Origin: Deinococcus sp. YIM 77859 | GTDB taxonomy: Bacteria > Deinococcota > Deinococci > Deinococcales > Deinococcaceae | Reading direction: 5' to 3' | DNA: 64,000 bases | NCBI RefSeq assembly: GCF_000745175.1 | Contig: NZ_JQNI01000004.1 | Span: 217,001-281,000 of the forward strand | Shown: positions 11,010 through 19,461 of the stretch, one piece after another | Layout of the letters: each line of letters starts with the position of its first letter | Numbering within the stretch: position 1 is the first letter of the stretch | Notes under the pieces: generated by a model | Databases searched by the model: none | What the model was told of the DNA's origin: nothing | What the model saw: the letters and a program-made list of their open reading frames with translations, nothing else | Program-made: the position numbers and the translations under genes

Positions 11010-11945
11010 TTAGGGCGCTCGCGACTCCAACCCAGCCGCTTCGCGATTCAGGTGGCGACGTTGCCCTTCGGACGGCAGGCTGTACGGTTCTGCCCCCCGG
11101 CCCCCGCGCCGCCGCAGGCTGTCGAGCAGCACGGCTCCGCCGGAGGCCACCAGCAGGGCCAGCAGCGCCGCAATCAGGGCGGTGCGCCGCGGCCGGGGTG
11201 CAATCGGGGCAGAGGGGGGCACGGCTTCGGCGACCACGTCCAGCGTCCCGGTGATTCCCCGCCGCGCAGCCCCCGCCAGGGCCAGGTCACGCACCAGTTG
11301 TGAGCGCACCTGAAAACTCGCGCTGTCATCGTACAGCTCTCCACGCTCAACGGCCCGGTCCAGCGCGGCAAGCTGCTGCTGCAGACTGGCACGGGCCAGT
11401 TCCAGGCGGCGCTGGGCACGCCGCACGTCCCATTCTTGCAAGGCCGCGACGCCGGCATTGGCCAGCGCACTGGCCAGCTCGGGCGTATTGGCCACGGCGT
11501 GCAGGGTAAAGACACCCTCTGACCGGCTCCCATCCCCGGCTTCCACCCACAGCTTCCGGATGCTGCCGCTCTTCAGTTCGTTGTAGAGCGCACTGTTGAT
11601 GCGCGCCACATCCTCAGCGGGTACGTCCGCTGCCCTCAGCTGTGCCGCAATCCTGTTGATGACCGCCGGGCTTCGCAACGCCTGCTGCAAGGCACCGGGC
11701 GGGAGCGGCGAGGGGGTCAGGACACTGTCACTCAGGACGCCGCTTCCGCCCCGATCGGCGATCAGGCTACTGCTCGCCTCGTAAAAGCGCGGCTGACTGT
11801 CGGCCAAGAGGTAAGCACCCGTACCGGCCAGCACACTTGCGCCCAGAATGGGAAGGGCAAAGCGGCGGAGGGCACTCAGCACCTGAGAAAAGTCCGTTTC
11901 GGTGGTGGGCTGTGGAGGAGGGGAGTGCGGGGAGGATAGGGTCAT
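11010..11945 (-). CDS. Wzz-like polysaccharide chain-length determinant without kinase domain
   Basis: 311 residues with the PCP co-polymerase plan. A cytoplasmic N-terminus is followed by a membrane segment (FALPILGASVLAGTGAYLLA, about 30-50) and then an extracytoplasmic region with YEASSSLI and a coiled-coil-prone stretch rich in R, L, E and Q (about 150-200). A second membrane segment (TALIAALLALLVASGGAVLL) and a short basic tail complete it. No Walker motifs or tyrosine-rich tail are present, so a BY-kinase, if any, is encoded elsewhere. It probably sets polymer length. The ATG at 11945 has AAAGGA upstream. Confidence 0.75.
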   Translation of the reverse strand: MTLSSPHSPPPQPTTETDFSQVLSALRRFALPILGASVLAGTGAYLLADSQPRFYEASSSLIADRGGSGVLSDSVLTPSPLPPGALQQALRSPAVINRIAAQLRAADVPAEDVARINSALYNELKSGSIRKLWVEAGDGSRSEGVFTLHAVANTPELASALANAGVAALQEWDVRRAQRRLELARASLQQQLAALDRAVERGELYDDSASFQVRSQLVRDLALAGAARRGITGTLDVVAEAVPPSAPIAPRPRRTALIAALLALLVASGGAVLLDSLRRRGGRGAEPYSLPSEGQRRHLNREAAGLESRAP

Positions 11946-11988
11946 GCGTTGGTCCTTTCGGGCACCGTGAGAAGTGCCCGGCTGACGC

Positions 11989-14052
11989 TCAGGGCGTACT
12001 CGGCGCCGCGCGCCAGCCGCTGGCGGACGAGTTGCCGCCAGTGAAGAAGAAGTTGTTGCCGATGCCGCCTGCTACACCCGACACGCGGGCTTCGGGCAGC
12101 GGCGTGAGGGCCGTCCAGCTGTTCGTGGATGGGTCGTAGGCGATCACGTCGCGGATAGCCTGGTCGTGCGAGGTTTCACCTCCCGCCACCACGATGCGCC
12201 CACCCAGCACAAAGGTGGAGTTGCTGATGTGGCTGCGGGCTCGGGGCAGCGGGGCCAAGGCGCGCCAGGTGTCTGTGGCTGGATCGTAGGCATGGACAGC
12301 AGCCTGGGTCACGAGGTTGGCGTCGTGCCCAGTCTGCCCCCCGATCGCATAGATCAGGCCACCCAGCACCGCCGAACCCATATGCTGCCGGGGCTGCGGC
12401 AGGGGTGCCGCCACTGTCCAGGAGGACGCTCCAGAGGCCAGATCAAGCACGTAGTGGTCTCCCAGGTCACGGGTACGGTCGGGCGTCGTGCCGCCGAAAT
12501 AGTGCAGCCTGCCGCCCAGGTACTCCAGCTGACCGGCCGCACTGGTCGCCGGTAGATCGGGCAGACGGGTATAGGTGCGGGAGGCGACGTTGTAACGCCA
12601 AACCGCCCGCGTACCGAACACCTGCCCGGTCCACGAGCTGTTCGCCACGTACCCACCCGCGTAGTAGATGTCTGTCCCGTCGGTCGTCATGCCCGCGTGT
12701 GTGGCGCCGCGGCCAGGCATAACCGGCAGAGCTGACCAGGTGTTGCTTGCAGGATCGTACACGTTGACGCGATCGGTGGGCGTGCAGCAGGCCTTGAGAC
12801 TATCGAAGCCACCAAACACATACAGCTTGCCGCCCACCGCTTCTCCCTGCGCTTCGGAGACGCCGTAGGGCTGTCTGGCGATGGATGTGTACGTGTAGGT
12901 CGTCGGCGCCGGGGAAGCTCCCGAACACGTGACCTTGGCGTCGGCCCAATCGGCGTGGTCGTAGTCGATGTTGTCGCCGCCATCCGTGACGACGAGGCGC
13001 AGTTCCTGTTTGCCGCTGACGTCCACCTGAACGGCTTGGGTGGGACTGGCGCCGGTGAGCAGCGGGCTCTGGTAGGCCAGGGTACCGTCGGTGTAGACCT
13101 GGAAGATCACGCTGCCGCGTGATCCAACCTCATCGTCCACCCCCACGCTGGCGGTGAAGGCAGTGCAGTTGCCGCCCAGGGCATACCTCAGGCTGCTGTG
13201 GGCATGAACACCCAAGCCCTTGGTGTAGGTCTGGCCGTTCAGGGTGAGGGGTCGGCCGTCGCCGGAGAGTTGCTCACCGTTGCTGCGGTCCTTTTCAAAA
13301 GGACCCCAACCGTTGGAGGCCGCGAGGGTGCCCAGGTCGCTGAGAAAGCTGGTGGTGCTGGGGGGAGGCGGGGGGGCACAGGAAACCTTGGCGTCGGCCC
13401 AGTCGGCGTGGTCGTAGTCGATGTTGTCGCCGCCATCCGTAACGACAAGGCGAAGGGTCCCCACGCCGCTGAGGTCGACCTGAACGGCTTGGGTGGGACT
13501 GGCGCCGGTGAGGCGGCCACTGTCATAGAGCAGGCGGCCATCGCCGTAGACCTGGAAGATCACGCTGCCGCGTGATCCAACCTCGTCGTCCACGCCCACG
13601 CTGGCGGTGAAGGCGGTGCAGGGGGTGGTGAGGGTGTAGACCAACTCGCTGTGGGCATGAACGCCCAGGCCCTTGGTGTAGGTCTGGCCGTTCAGAGTGA
13701 GGGGCCGGCCGTCGCCGGCCCCTTGTTCACCGTTGCTGCGGTCTTTCTCGATGGGGCCCCAGCTGTTGGTGGCGGAGGTGTAGGTGACGTCGGAGAGGTA
13801 GTTGTCTCCACCGGGGACCGCCTGCGGTCCCAGGACAGAGGCGGCGCGTACGCCCTGCCAGGCGTACTGCCGACCGTTGGCATAGGGGTTGGAGCCCGGG
13901 GGATCCAGGCGGTCTTGCCACGGGTAACTCACGCCCCCCGCGTACGGTCCGCGCTCTTCCCCCACCTGGTTACAGGCCCCCAGCCCCACCATCACCACCA
14001 GCGCCGCCATGCCGCGTAGGGCTTTGCTTGTTTGATCGCCTCTTCGGATCAT
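11989..14052 (-). CDS. Surface lipoprotein: two NPCBM modules plus Kelch beta-propeller
   Basis: 687 residues. The signal peptide ends in lipobox LGAC (Cys27), so it is probably lipid-anchored. Two NPCBM carbohydrate-binding modules follow (about 85-225 and 232-375), each with SNGEQ..GDGRPLTLNGQTY, GLGVHAHS, VGVDDEVGSRGSVIFQVY and VVTDGGDNIDYDHADWADAKV. The C-terminal part (about 385-680) has roughly six Kelch blades, for example GGKLYVFGGFD, NVYDPASNTW and HAYDPATDTW. A role in binding cell-surface or exported polysaccharide is inferred. The ATG at 14052 has GGAGG 11 bases upstream. Its first ~360 codons are nearly identical in DNA to the next gene. It ends 43 bases before the Wzz-like gene. 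Confidence 0.8.
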   Translation of the reverse strand: MIRRGDQTSKALRGMAALVVMVGLGACNQVGEERGPYAGGVSYPWQDRLDPPGSNPYANGRQYAWQGVRAASVLGPQAVPGGDNYLSDVTYTSATNSWGPIEKDRSNGEQGAGDGRPLTLNGQTYTKGLGVHAHSELVYTLTTPCTAFTASVGVDDEVGSRGSVIFQVYGDGRLLYDSGRLTGASPTQAVQVDLSGVGTLRLVVTDGGDNIDYDHADWADAKVSCAPPPPPSTTSFLSDLGTLAASNGWGPFEKDRSNGEQLSGDGRPLTLNGQTYTKGLGVHAHSSLRYALGGNCTAFTASVGVDDEVGSRGSVIFQVYTDGTLAYQSPLLTGASPTQAVQVDVSGKQELRLVVTDGGDNIDYDHADWADAKVTCSGASPAPTTYTYTSIARQPYGVSEAQGEAVGGKLYVFGGFDSLKACCTPTDRVNVYDPASNTWSALPVMPGRGATHAGMTTDGTDIYYAGGYVANSSWTGQVFGTRAVWRYNVASRTYTRLPDLPATSAAGQLEYLGGRLHYFGGTTPDRTRDLGDHYVLDLASGASSWTVAAPLPQPRQHMGSAVLGGLIYAIGGQTGHDANLVTQAAVHAYDPATDTWRALAPLPRARSHISNSTFVLGGRIVVAGGETSHDQAIRDVIAYDPSTNSWTALTPLPEARVSGVAGGIGNNFFFTGGNSSASGWRAAPSTP
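12926..14009 (-). repeat. Near-identical direct repeat, copy 1 (~1.08 kb)
   Basis: Matches 15846-16929 at a constant offset of 2,920 bases with only a handful of substitutions, for example at 13447, 13850 and near 13890 and 13975. It spans the end of the signal peptide and both NPCBM modules. Identity stops sharply at both ends, which suggests recent duplication or gene conversion. Confidence 0.9.
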
Positions 14053-14110
14053 GAGGTTCAGTTCCTCCAAGGATCACGGCGCGACATGCCTGCGCCGTAG
14101 CTTCAGGCAC

Positions 14111-16972
14111 TCAGCGAAGAATCTCTATTCCTGCGATGGAGGGGTAATCCACCGAAGCGGTCAACGTGAGGTTAAGGGCGCCGCCCGTGACCCGTACGTC
14201 CAGCGGCACCACCAGCGCCGTGTTGCCACCCCCAGCACGCGCCACGATATCCAGCCCCGATACCATGACCTGACCCTCGGCCATCACGTCGAATACCCGC
14301 TTGCCGGGCACGTTCCAGGCCAGATCTGCAAAGTGCAGCTTCACCTGGTAGGTGCCGTCGTTGAGGGGGATGGTGTAGCTGATCGAGCGGGGGGTGGTGC
14401 TTCCCACATTGCCGCGGTAGGTGCGGTATAGGGCGTCATTTTCGGTTCCGCGGATATCCACCGTGGAAGCCGTCGCCGGTTCGTTGATGGCGTTGGTGGG
14501 CGTGAAGAGCGGATAATTGTTCTTGTCGCGGTCAGAGAACCAGACGTTCCCCTCGGGGTCGGTCAACTGCGCGCCCGCCGCCGTCCCCGTGTCGATCAGA
14601 ATGGGTGCGGGGCGGATGTTGCGGATCAGATAAACGTTGTCGTTGTAGTCGTAGTTGATGCCGGAATAGTCCATTCCCAGCAGGTAGGTATCGGGGATAC
14701 TCTGGCCGTTACGGTCCTTGACAGCAAAGAAGCGGAGGTGCTGCCCACAGGGCTGGGTGCAACCGTTGTTCAGGTCATCGCTCTGCTGATTCAGAACAGG
14801 ATCACTCCACTCGCCATCCACCTTGAAGCCGAAGGTGGGCGTGGGTGTAAAGGTCGCCGCCGCCAGATTGTTCGACCCGTTCAAGCGCGGGAGCACGGTC
14901 TGACCATCAACGCCCGCATGGGTCATGATGGTGTTGAGGGTACTGCTGCCTTTGGCATGCCAGCGTAGCGTCGCTGTGCTTCCCTGAGTGTGGTAGGCGG
15001 CCAGCTGATACACCGTCACCGGCTGCGCAGCATCGGCCCTTTGCCAGTAGGCTGAGATCACCTCGTCGCCCTGCGGCGCAACGCGGCCATTCTGGTTGAT
15101 ATTGCTGGGAAATACGGTCTGATAGCCGAAGCCGTTACGGACGATGGTTGTCAGCAGGGGTTCTTTGTTGTTCTCGGACTCGATCTGCCACAGCCCTGCG
15201 AGCTGCACCACGCGGCTGGGGGCATCGGGATCATTGGAGACGACCGTCAGCGTACCGCTGTTGATCTGGGTCGTTTCCGCTCGGAAGCGCAGGCGTACGT
15301 CCAGGAAGCCCCCTGCGGGGACCTCAACGGGCAGAGTCGGCCTGGGCTCCAGCACCCAGGGTCCGGTCACGGGCAGGTCGGTGATTTGGAGGGGCCCAGT
15401 GCCCGTGTTCCTCACCCGGACCGTAGATACGTCGTGAACGCCGTTGCTGGGCGGCGCAGCAAGCGAACCGATACGGCTAAACACCAACCGGTCGGGGAAA
15501 GGCACCCGGTCGAGGTTCTCCAGCTCCAGCCGCGGCCGGGCTGTGGTGCTCGGCCGCGCTGCGTTTGCGGTAGCAGGCGCCGACACGTTCCCACTTTTGT
15601 CCACCGCCACCACCTGGTAGTAGGACACGGTTCCCTGTGGGGCTGCAGTATCCGTATAGAAGGAGCTGCTGAGCAGTTGTGGCGTCAGAACGGTGAAAGG
15701 CCCTTGAGCACTCGCGGACCGCAACACACGGTAGCCTGCCAGGTCATTCTCACTGTTGTCGTTCCAGTCGAGTGTGATGCCGCCCGTGCTCCCCGTTGCA
15801 CTCAGGGCTGTAGGCGCCGCTGGCGGTGTGGTATCCGCCGCACCACACGTGACCTTGGCGTCGGCCCAATCGGCGTGGTCGTAGTCGATGTTGTCGCCGC
15901 CATCCGTGACGACGAGGCGCAGTTCCTGTTTGCCGCTGACGTCCACCTGAACGGCTTGGGTGGGACTGGCGCCGGTGAGCAGCGGGCTCTGGTAGGCCAG
16001 GGTACCGTCGGTGTAGACCTGGAAGATCACGCTGCCGCGTGATCCAACCTCATCGTCCACCCCCACGCTGGCGGTGAAGGCAGTGCAGTTGCCGCCCAGG
16101 GCATACCTCAGGCTGCTGTGGGCATGAACACCCAAGCCCTTGGTGTAGGTCTGGCCGTTCAGGGTGAGGGGTCGGCCGTCGCCGGAGAGTTGCTCACCGT
16201 TGCTGCGGTCCTTTTCAAAAGGACCCCAACCGTTGGAGGCCGCGAGGGTGCCCAGGTCGCTGAGAAAGCTGGTGGTGCTGGGGGGAGGCGGGGGGGCACA
16301 GGAAACCTTGGCGTCGGCCCAGTCGGCGTGGTCGTAGTCGATGTTGTCGCCGCCATCCGTAACGACGAGGCGAAGGGTCCCCACGCCGCTGAGGTCGACC
16401 TGAACGGCTTGGGTGGGACTGGCGCCGGTGAGGCGGCCACTGTCATAGAGCAGGCGGCCATCGCCGTAGACCTGGAAGATCACGCTGCCGCGTGATCCAA
16501 CCTCGTCGTCCACGCCCACGCTGGCGGTGAAGGCGGTGCAGGGGGTGGTGAGGGTGTAGACCAACTCGCTGTGGGCATGAACGCCCAGGCCCTTGGTGTA
16601 GGTCTGGCCGTTCAGAGTGAGGGGCCGGCCGTCGCCGGCCCCTTGTTCACCGTTGCTGCGGTCTTTCTCGATGGGGCCCCAGCTGTTGGTGGCGGAGGTG
16701 TAGGTGACGTCGGAGAGGTAGTTGTCTCCACCGGGGACCGCCTGCGGTCCCAGGACAGAGGCGGCGCGCACGCCCTGCCAGGCGTACTGCCGACCGTTGG
16801 CATAGGGGTTGGGGCCCGGGGGATCCAGGCGGTCTTGCCACGGGTAACTCACGCCCCCCGCGTACGGTCCGCGCTCTTCCCCCACCTGGTTACACGCCCC
16901 CAGCCCCACCATCACCACCAGCGCCGCCACAATTCGTCCTGCTCCCCGTCTGCCCTTCAAGTGCTTCACCAT
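14111..16972 (-). CDS. Surface lipoprotein: two NPCBM modules, FN3/Ig-like domains and C-terminal malectin-like domain
   Basis: 953 residues. The lipobox is LGAC (Cys27). Two NPCBM modules (about 85-375) are almost the same as in the neighbouring Kelch lipoprotein. An FN3-like domain follows (about 385-470, from PPAAPTALSATGSTGG). Next is an Ig-like HYDIN/ASH-type domain, with LQITDLPVTGPWVL and GTLTVVSNDPDAPSRVVQLAG. The C-terminus resembles malectin (about 780-950), with DALYRTYRGNVG, YQVKLHFADLAW and GKRVFDVMAEGQV. All domains are extracellular, mainly glycan-binding. The ATG at 16972 was chosen because AGAGGGGA lies just upstream; another ATG is 18 bases earlier. Confidence 0.8.
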   Translation of the reverse strand: MVKHLKGRRGAGRIVAALVVMVGLGACNQVGEERGPYAGGVSYPWQDRLDPPGPNPYANGRQYAWQGVRAASVLGPQAVPGGDNYLSDVTYTSATNSWGPIEKDRSNGEQGAGDGRPLTLNGQTYTKGLGVHAHSELVYTLTTPCTAFTASVGVDDEVGSRGSVIFQVYGDGRLLYDSGRLTGASPTQAVQVDLSGVGTLRLVVTDGGDNIDYDHADWADAKVSCAPPPPPSTTSFLSDLGTLAASNGWGPFEKDRSNGEQLSGDGRPLTLNGQTYTKGLGVHAHSSLRYALGGNCTAFTASVGVDDEVGSRGSVIFQVYTDGTLAYQSPLLTGASPTQAVQVDVSGKQELRLVVTDGGDNIDYDHADWADAKVTCGAADTTPPAAPTALSATGSTGGITLDWNDNSENDLAGYRVLRSASAQGPFTVLTPQLLSSSFYTDTAAPQGTVSYYQVVAVDKSGNVSAPATANAARPSTTARPRLELENLDRVPFPDRLVFSRIGSLAAPPSNGVHDVSTVRVRNTGTGPLQITDLPVTGPWVLEPRPTLPVEVPAGGFLDVRLRFRAETTQINSGTLTVVSNDPDAPSRVVQLAGLWQIESENNKEPLLTTIVRNGFGYQTVFPSNINQNGRVAPQGDEVISAYWQRADAAQPVTVYQLAAYHTQGSTATLRWHAKGSSTLNTIMTHAGVDGQTVLPRLNGSNNLAAATFTPTPTFGFKVDGEWSDPVLNQQSDDLNNGCTQPCGQHLRFFAVKDRNGQSIPDTYLLGMDYSGINYDYNDNVYLIRNIRPAPILIDTGTAAGAQLTDPEGNVWFSDRDKNNYPLFTPTNAINEPATASTVDIRGTENDALYRTYRGNVGSTTPRSISYTIPLNDGTYQVKLHFADLAWNVPGKRVFDVMAEGQVMVSGLDIVARAGGGNTALVVPLDVRVTGGALNLTLTASVDYPSIAGIEILR
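15846..16929 (-). repeat. Near-identical direct repeat, copy 2 (~1.08 kb)
   Basis: Partner of 12926-14009 in the same orientation. It encodes the same lipobox-proximal segment and two NPCBM modules in the malectin-type lipoprotein. Confidence 0.9.
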
Positions 16973-17049
16973 GACGTTCCCCTCTCCCATTCACAATGGC
17001 GACGGAAGCGTAAATGATTCGTTGCACGGGACAAGCGGGCGGCACAGGA

Positions 17050-17093
17050 CCGGCAGGACGGCGAGGGGAGGGAACCCCTCGCCGTCCTGCCGG
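17050..17093. terminator. Perfect 19-bp inverted repeat downstream of the NPCBM/beta-helix lipoprotein gene
   Basis: Arms 17050-17068 and 17075-17093 are fully complementary, with a 6-base AGGGAA loop. The hairpin lies 20 bases past the stop of the gene ending at 17114 and before the next lipoprotein start. It probably terminates or stabilises the minus-strand transcript. No clear T-run follows on that strand, so intrinsic termination is uncertain. Confidence 0.6.
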
Positions 17094-17113
17094 CTCTTTG
17101 TGTTACAGACCGA

Positions 17114-19144
17114 CTAACGCGCTCCTACCGTCACCCCCGCTGCCTCTCGGGCGCTCTCCCAGGCGAGGCGGGCCTCCGCAAGGCGCAGCGGGTCCACCGG
17201 CCCCGGGGCGAGGAGGGTGTTGTTCAGGGTGGTCGTCCCGCTCCGGAGGCTGAGGTCCCAGCGCCCATTCGGGTTGGTCTCCGTGGGGCTGCCCCAGGCG
17301 ACGACATTGCCGCTCACCACGTTCGTGGAGGCGTCCGGTGAGAGCCCGCAGTAGTCACGCACGTAGATGCCCGCGTCCGTATCCGCGTCCAGCAGCGTGC
17401 CGTCCGAAAGCCGCCCCGTCCCCAGCACGGTGTTTCCCCGAATCACCTGATGGTGCCCGTTCGCCACGGCAATCCCGTAGTTCGAGGTCTCCAGTACCAC
17501 GTTGTCGGAGGCCTCGCTGTAGGCGCTGTTCGTGCAGCCGTCCCCCAGCATGATGCCGCCCCCGGAGTAGGAGGCGCTAGGCGGCGAACCGTAGGCCCCG
17601 TCAATCAGGTTGTGATGAACGCGAATGGGGCTTCCGGGCACCCCCGACGACGAGGAGAGGTTGATCACGTCCTCGATGTGGCCCTTCCCCGGCTCATTCA
17701 CCACCCGGTTCCAGGCGATCTCCGCCCCGGGGATATTCGCCACCCGGTTGAGCTGCACCCACTGCACCCGGTAGAAGCTCCCCGTGTAGCCCCCCTGCCC
17801 GTCACTCAGCAGGCCGCTGATGTTGCGGGCGTCATTCCCCACGATGCGAATCGTCTCTCCGGGCTCTCCCACCCAGCCGTTCACGTAGATGCCGCTGGTC
17901 CCCCGCACGGTGGAGCGCTCGACGAGGAGGCTTCTCACCCCCTCGGCGCTGATAAAGCGGCCCTGAAAGCGTCCGGGGACGTTGGGGTTGAGGCCCTCGG
18001 CGGTCACCCCACGCACGGTGAGGCGGGCCCAGGCCCAGGGGGCAGAAATCCCCACGCCCCGACTGCGAATGCGGCTGTTCTCGATGACGACGGGCTCAGA
18101 GGTCTTCACCGTGACGGCGGGAACATCGGGATTGAGGCTCTCCCAGTTGCCGGAGTAGGTGCCGCCCCGGGTGATCGTGATCGGGGGCGAGTACACCGGC
18201 TCCGGGGCAACCTGGGGAGCGACGGTGAGGCTGACACGGCCCTGTTTGGTCGCATCATAGGTGCTTGTGGCCGTAATCGTGGCGTTCCCCGCGGCGACCG
18301 CCGTCACCTTCCCGCTTGCGTCCACCGTCGCCACAGCCACGTTGCTGCTCGACCATGTGACGCTGGACGGTGCGCCACCCGTGGCCTCCACCGCCGCTGT
18401 GAGCTGGCTACTGCCGCCTGCCGTCAAGTTCAGCGTGCTCGGTGTGACCGTCACGCTGCTCACCGCTGGAGGAGTGACGCCCGCCGCCACCGCGGTACAA
18501 CCGCTCAGCGTCGCTTGCGCCCAGTCGGCGTGGTCATAGGCCGCCCCGTTCCCCGCATCCGTCACGACGAGCCGTAGGATGCGGCGACCCATGATGTTCA
18601 CCTTGATGTTCTTGGTGGCGCTGACGCCCGTCATCACTCCACTGTCGTAGAGCTTGGTGTTGTCACCGTAGACTTGGAAGATCACGCTGCCCGCCGAACC
18701 CACCTCATCGTCAACACCAATACTCGCCGTGAAGGTGGTACAGGAAGCCGCGTTGTTAAAGCTCAGGGAAGAATGGGCATGCACCCCTAGCCCATGGCTG
18801 TATGTCTTGCCGTTCAGGGTGAGGGTCCGTCCGTCACCCGCCCCCTGCTCGCCGTTACTCCTGTTCCGTTCGGCGGGGCCCCAACCATTGGTCGCCGCTG
18901 TCCAAGGCTCTTGGCCCAGGAGAAGACTTCCCCCGGCGAGAGCAAGAGCAGCAGCGGTTGCCTCGTCCTCGACCGGTGCTTCAGTGTCTATCGGTGCTCC
19001 AGTGTCTACCGGTGCTCCGGCTGTGACCGACTCGGCAGGGGTACGAGGAACTGATGAACAAGCCGCCAGGCTCAGGGCTGCTGTACACAGGAGCCACAGT
19101 TGAGGACGAAGGAAGAGGAGCCGGGAAGAGGGTCGTGTCGACAT
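17114..19144 (-). CDS. Surface lipoprotein: NPCBM, bacterial Ig-like (Big) and beta-helix domains
   Basis: 676 residues. The signal peptide has a lipobox ending SLAAC (Cys29). An NPCBM module (about 75-215; NGWGPAERNRSNGEQGAGDG, GLGVHAHSSLSF) is followed by a Big_2-type Ig domain (about 225-315; VTPSTLNLTAGGSSQLTA, VTWSSSNVAVATVDASGKVT). A right-handed beta-helix then starts GGTYSGNWESLNPDVPAV and runs to the end, with EIAWNRVVNEPGKGHIEDVI and ENSRIRSRG repeats. A cell-surface polysaccharide-binding or -modifying role is inferred. AGGAG precedes the ATG at 19144. It shares the NPCBM with both neighbours and the beta-helix with three nearby proteins. Confidence 0.8.
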   Translation of the reverse strand: MSTRPSSRLLFLRPQLWLLCTAALSLAACSSVPRTPAESVTAGAPVDTGAPIDTEAPVEDEATAAALALAGGSLLLGQEPWTAATNGWGPAERNRSNGEQGAGDGRTLTLNGKTYSHGLGVHAHSSLSFNNAASCTTFTASIGVDDEVGSAGSVIFQVYGDNTKLYDSGVMTGVSATKNIKVNIMGRRILRLVVTDAGNGAAYDHADWAQATLSGCTAVAAGVTPPAVSSVTVTPSTLNLTAGGSSQLTAAVEATGGAPSSVTWSSSNVAVATVDASGKVTAVAAGNATITATSTYDATKQGRVSLTVAPQVAPEPVYSPPITITRGGTYSGNWESLNPDVPAVTVKTSEPVVIENSRIRSRGVGISAPWAWARLTVRGVTAEGLNPNVPGRFQGRFISAEGVRSLLVERSTVRGTSGIYVNGWVGEPGETIRIVGNDARNISGLLSDGQGGYTGSFYRVQWVQLNRVANIPGAEIAWNRVVNEPGKGHIEDVINLSSSSGVPGSPIRVHHNLIDGAYGSPPSASYSGGGIMLGDGCTNSAYSEASDNVVLETSNYGIAVANGHHQVIRGNTVLGTGRLSDGTLLDADTDAGIYVRDYCGLSPDASTNVVSGNVVAWGSPTETNPNGRWDLSLRSGTTTLNNTLLAPGPVDPLRLAEARLAWESAREAAGVTVGAR

Positions 19145-19461
19145 GAGAATTCTCCTGATAGGGTGTGATGGACGAGGGAAGCTCTGGCGACAGAGACGGA
19201 CGACCCCAGCCGCCGTGCCTCGGAGAGAGGGGAAGCGGCAGGAAAGGAGAAGGAACGGGCCTCGTGAGCTCGTACCAGAGGTTTCCCTCGGTTGGGCACA
19301 CCCTAACTCAGGTCAAGTTCAAGGTTCTATGAAGTATTCCTGAATGCAAAGCAAAGACTGATTAATTTCTCACAACTCTCCCCCGCAGAGAGTCGACAAA
19401 ACATGAGGGCCGAACCCCAGGCCCGGCCCCAACCACGAATAAATTGCAACTAACTACACTT
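19145..19461. other. Intergenic region between two NPCBM/beta-helix lipoprotein genes
   Basis: 317 bases without a convincing gene. It holds the ribosome site of the downstream lipoprotein near 19150, AT-richer sequence at 19330-19375, a 6-bp hairpin ACTCTC/GAGAGT at 19375-19393, and a terminator-like hairpin near the stop of the upstream gene. Confidence 0.6.
19395..19430 (-). terminator. Probable terminator of the NPCBM/beta-helix gene ending at 19462
   Basis: On the minus strand a 6-bp GGGCCG/CGGCCC stem (arms 19424-19429 and 19407-19412) is followed by TCATGTTTTG. It lies about 30 bases past the stop codon. The stem is short and the T-run is interrupted. Confidence 0.5.

Noticed and set aside
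17014..17253. Plus-strand small frame across the long hairpin
   Set aside because: Its codons follow the palindrome and the antisense of the lipoprotein end; no ribosome site.
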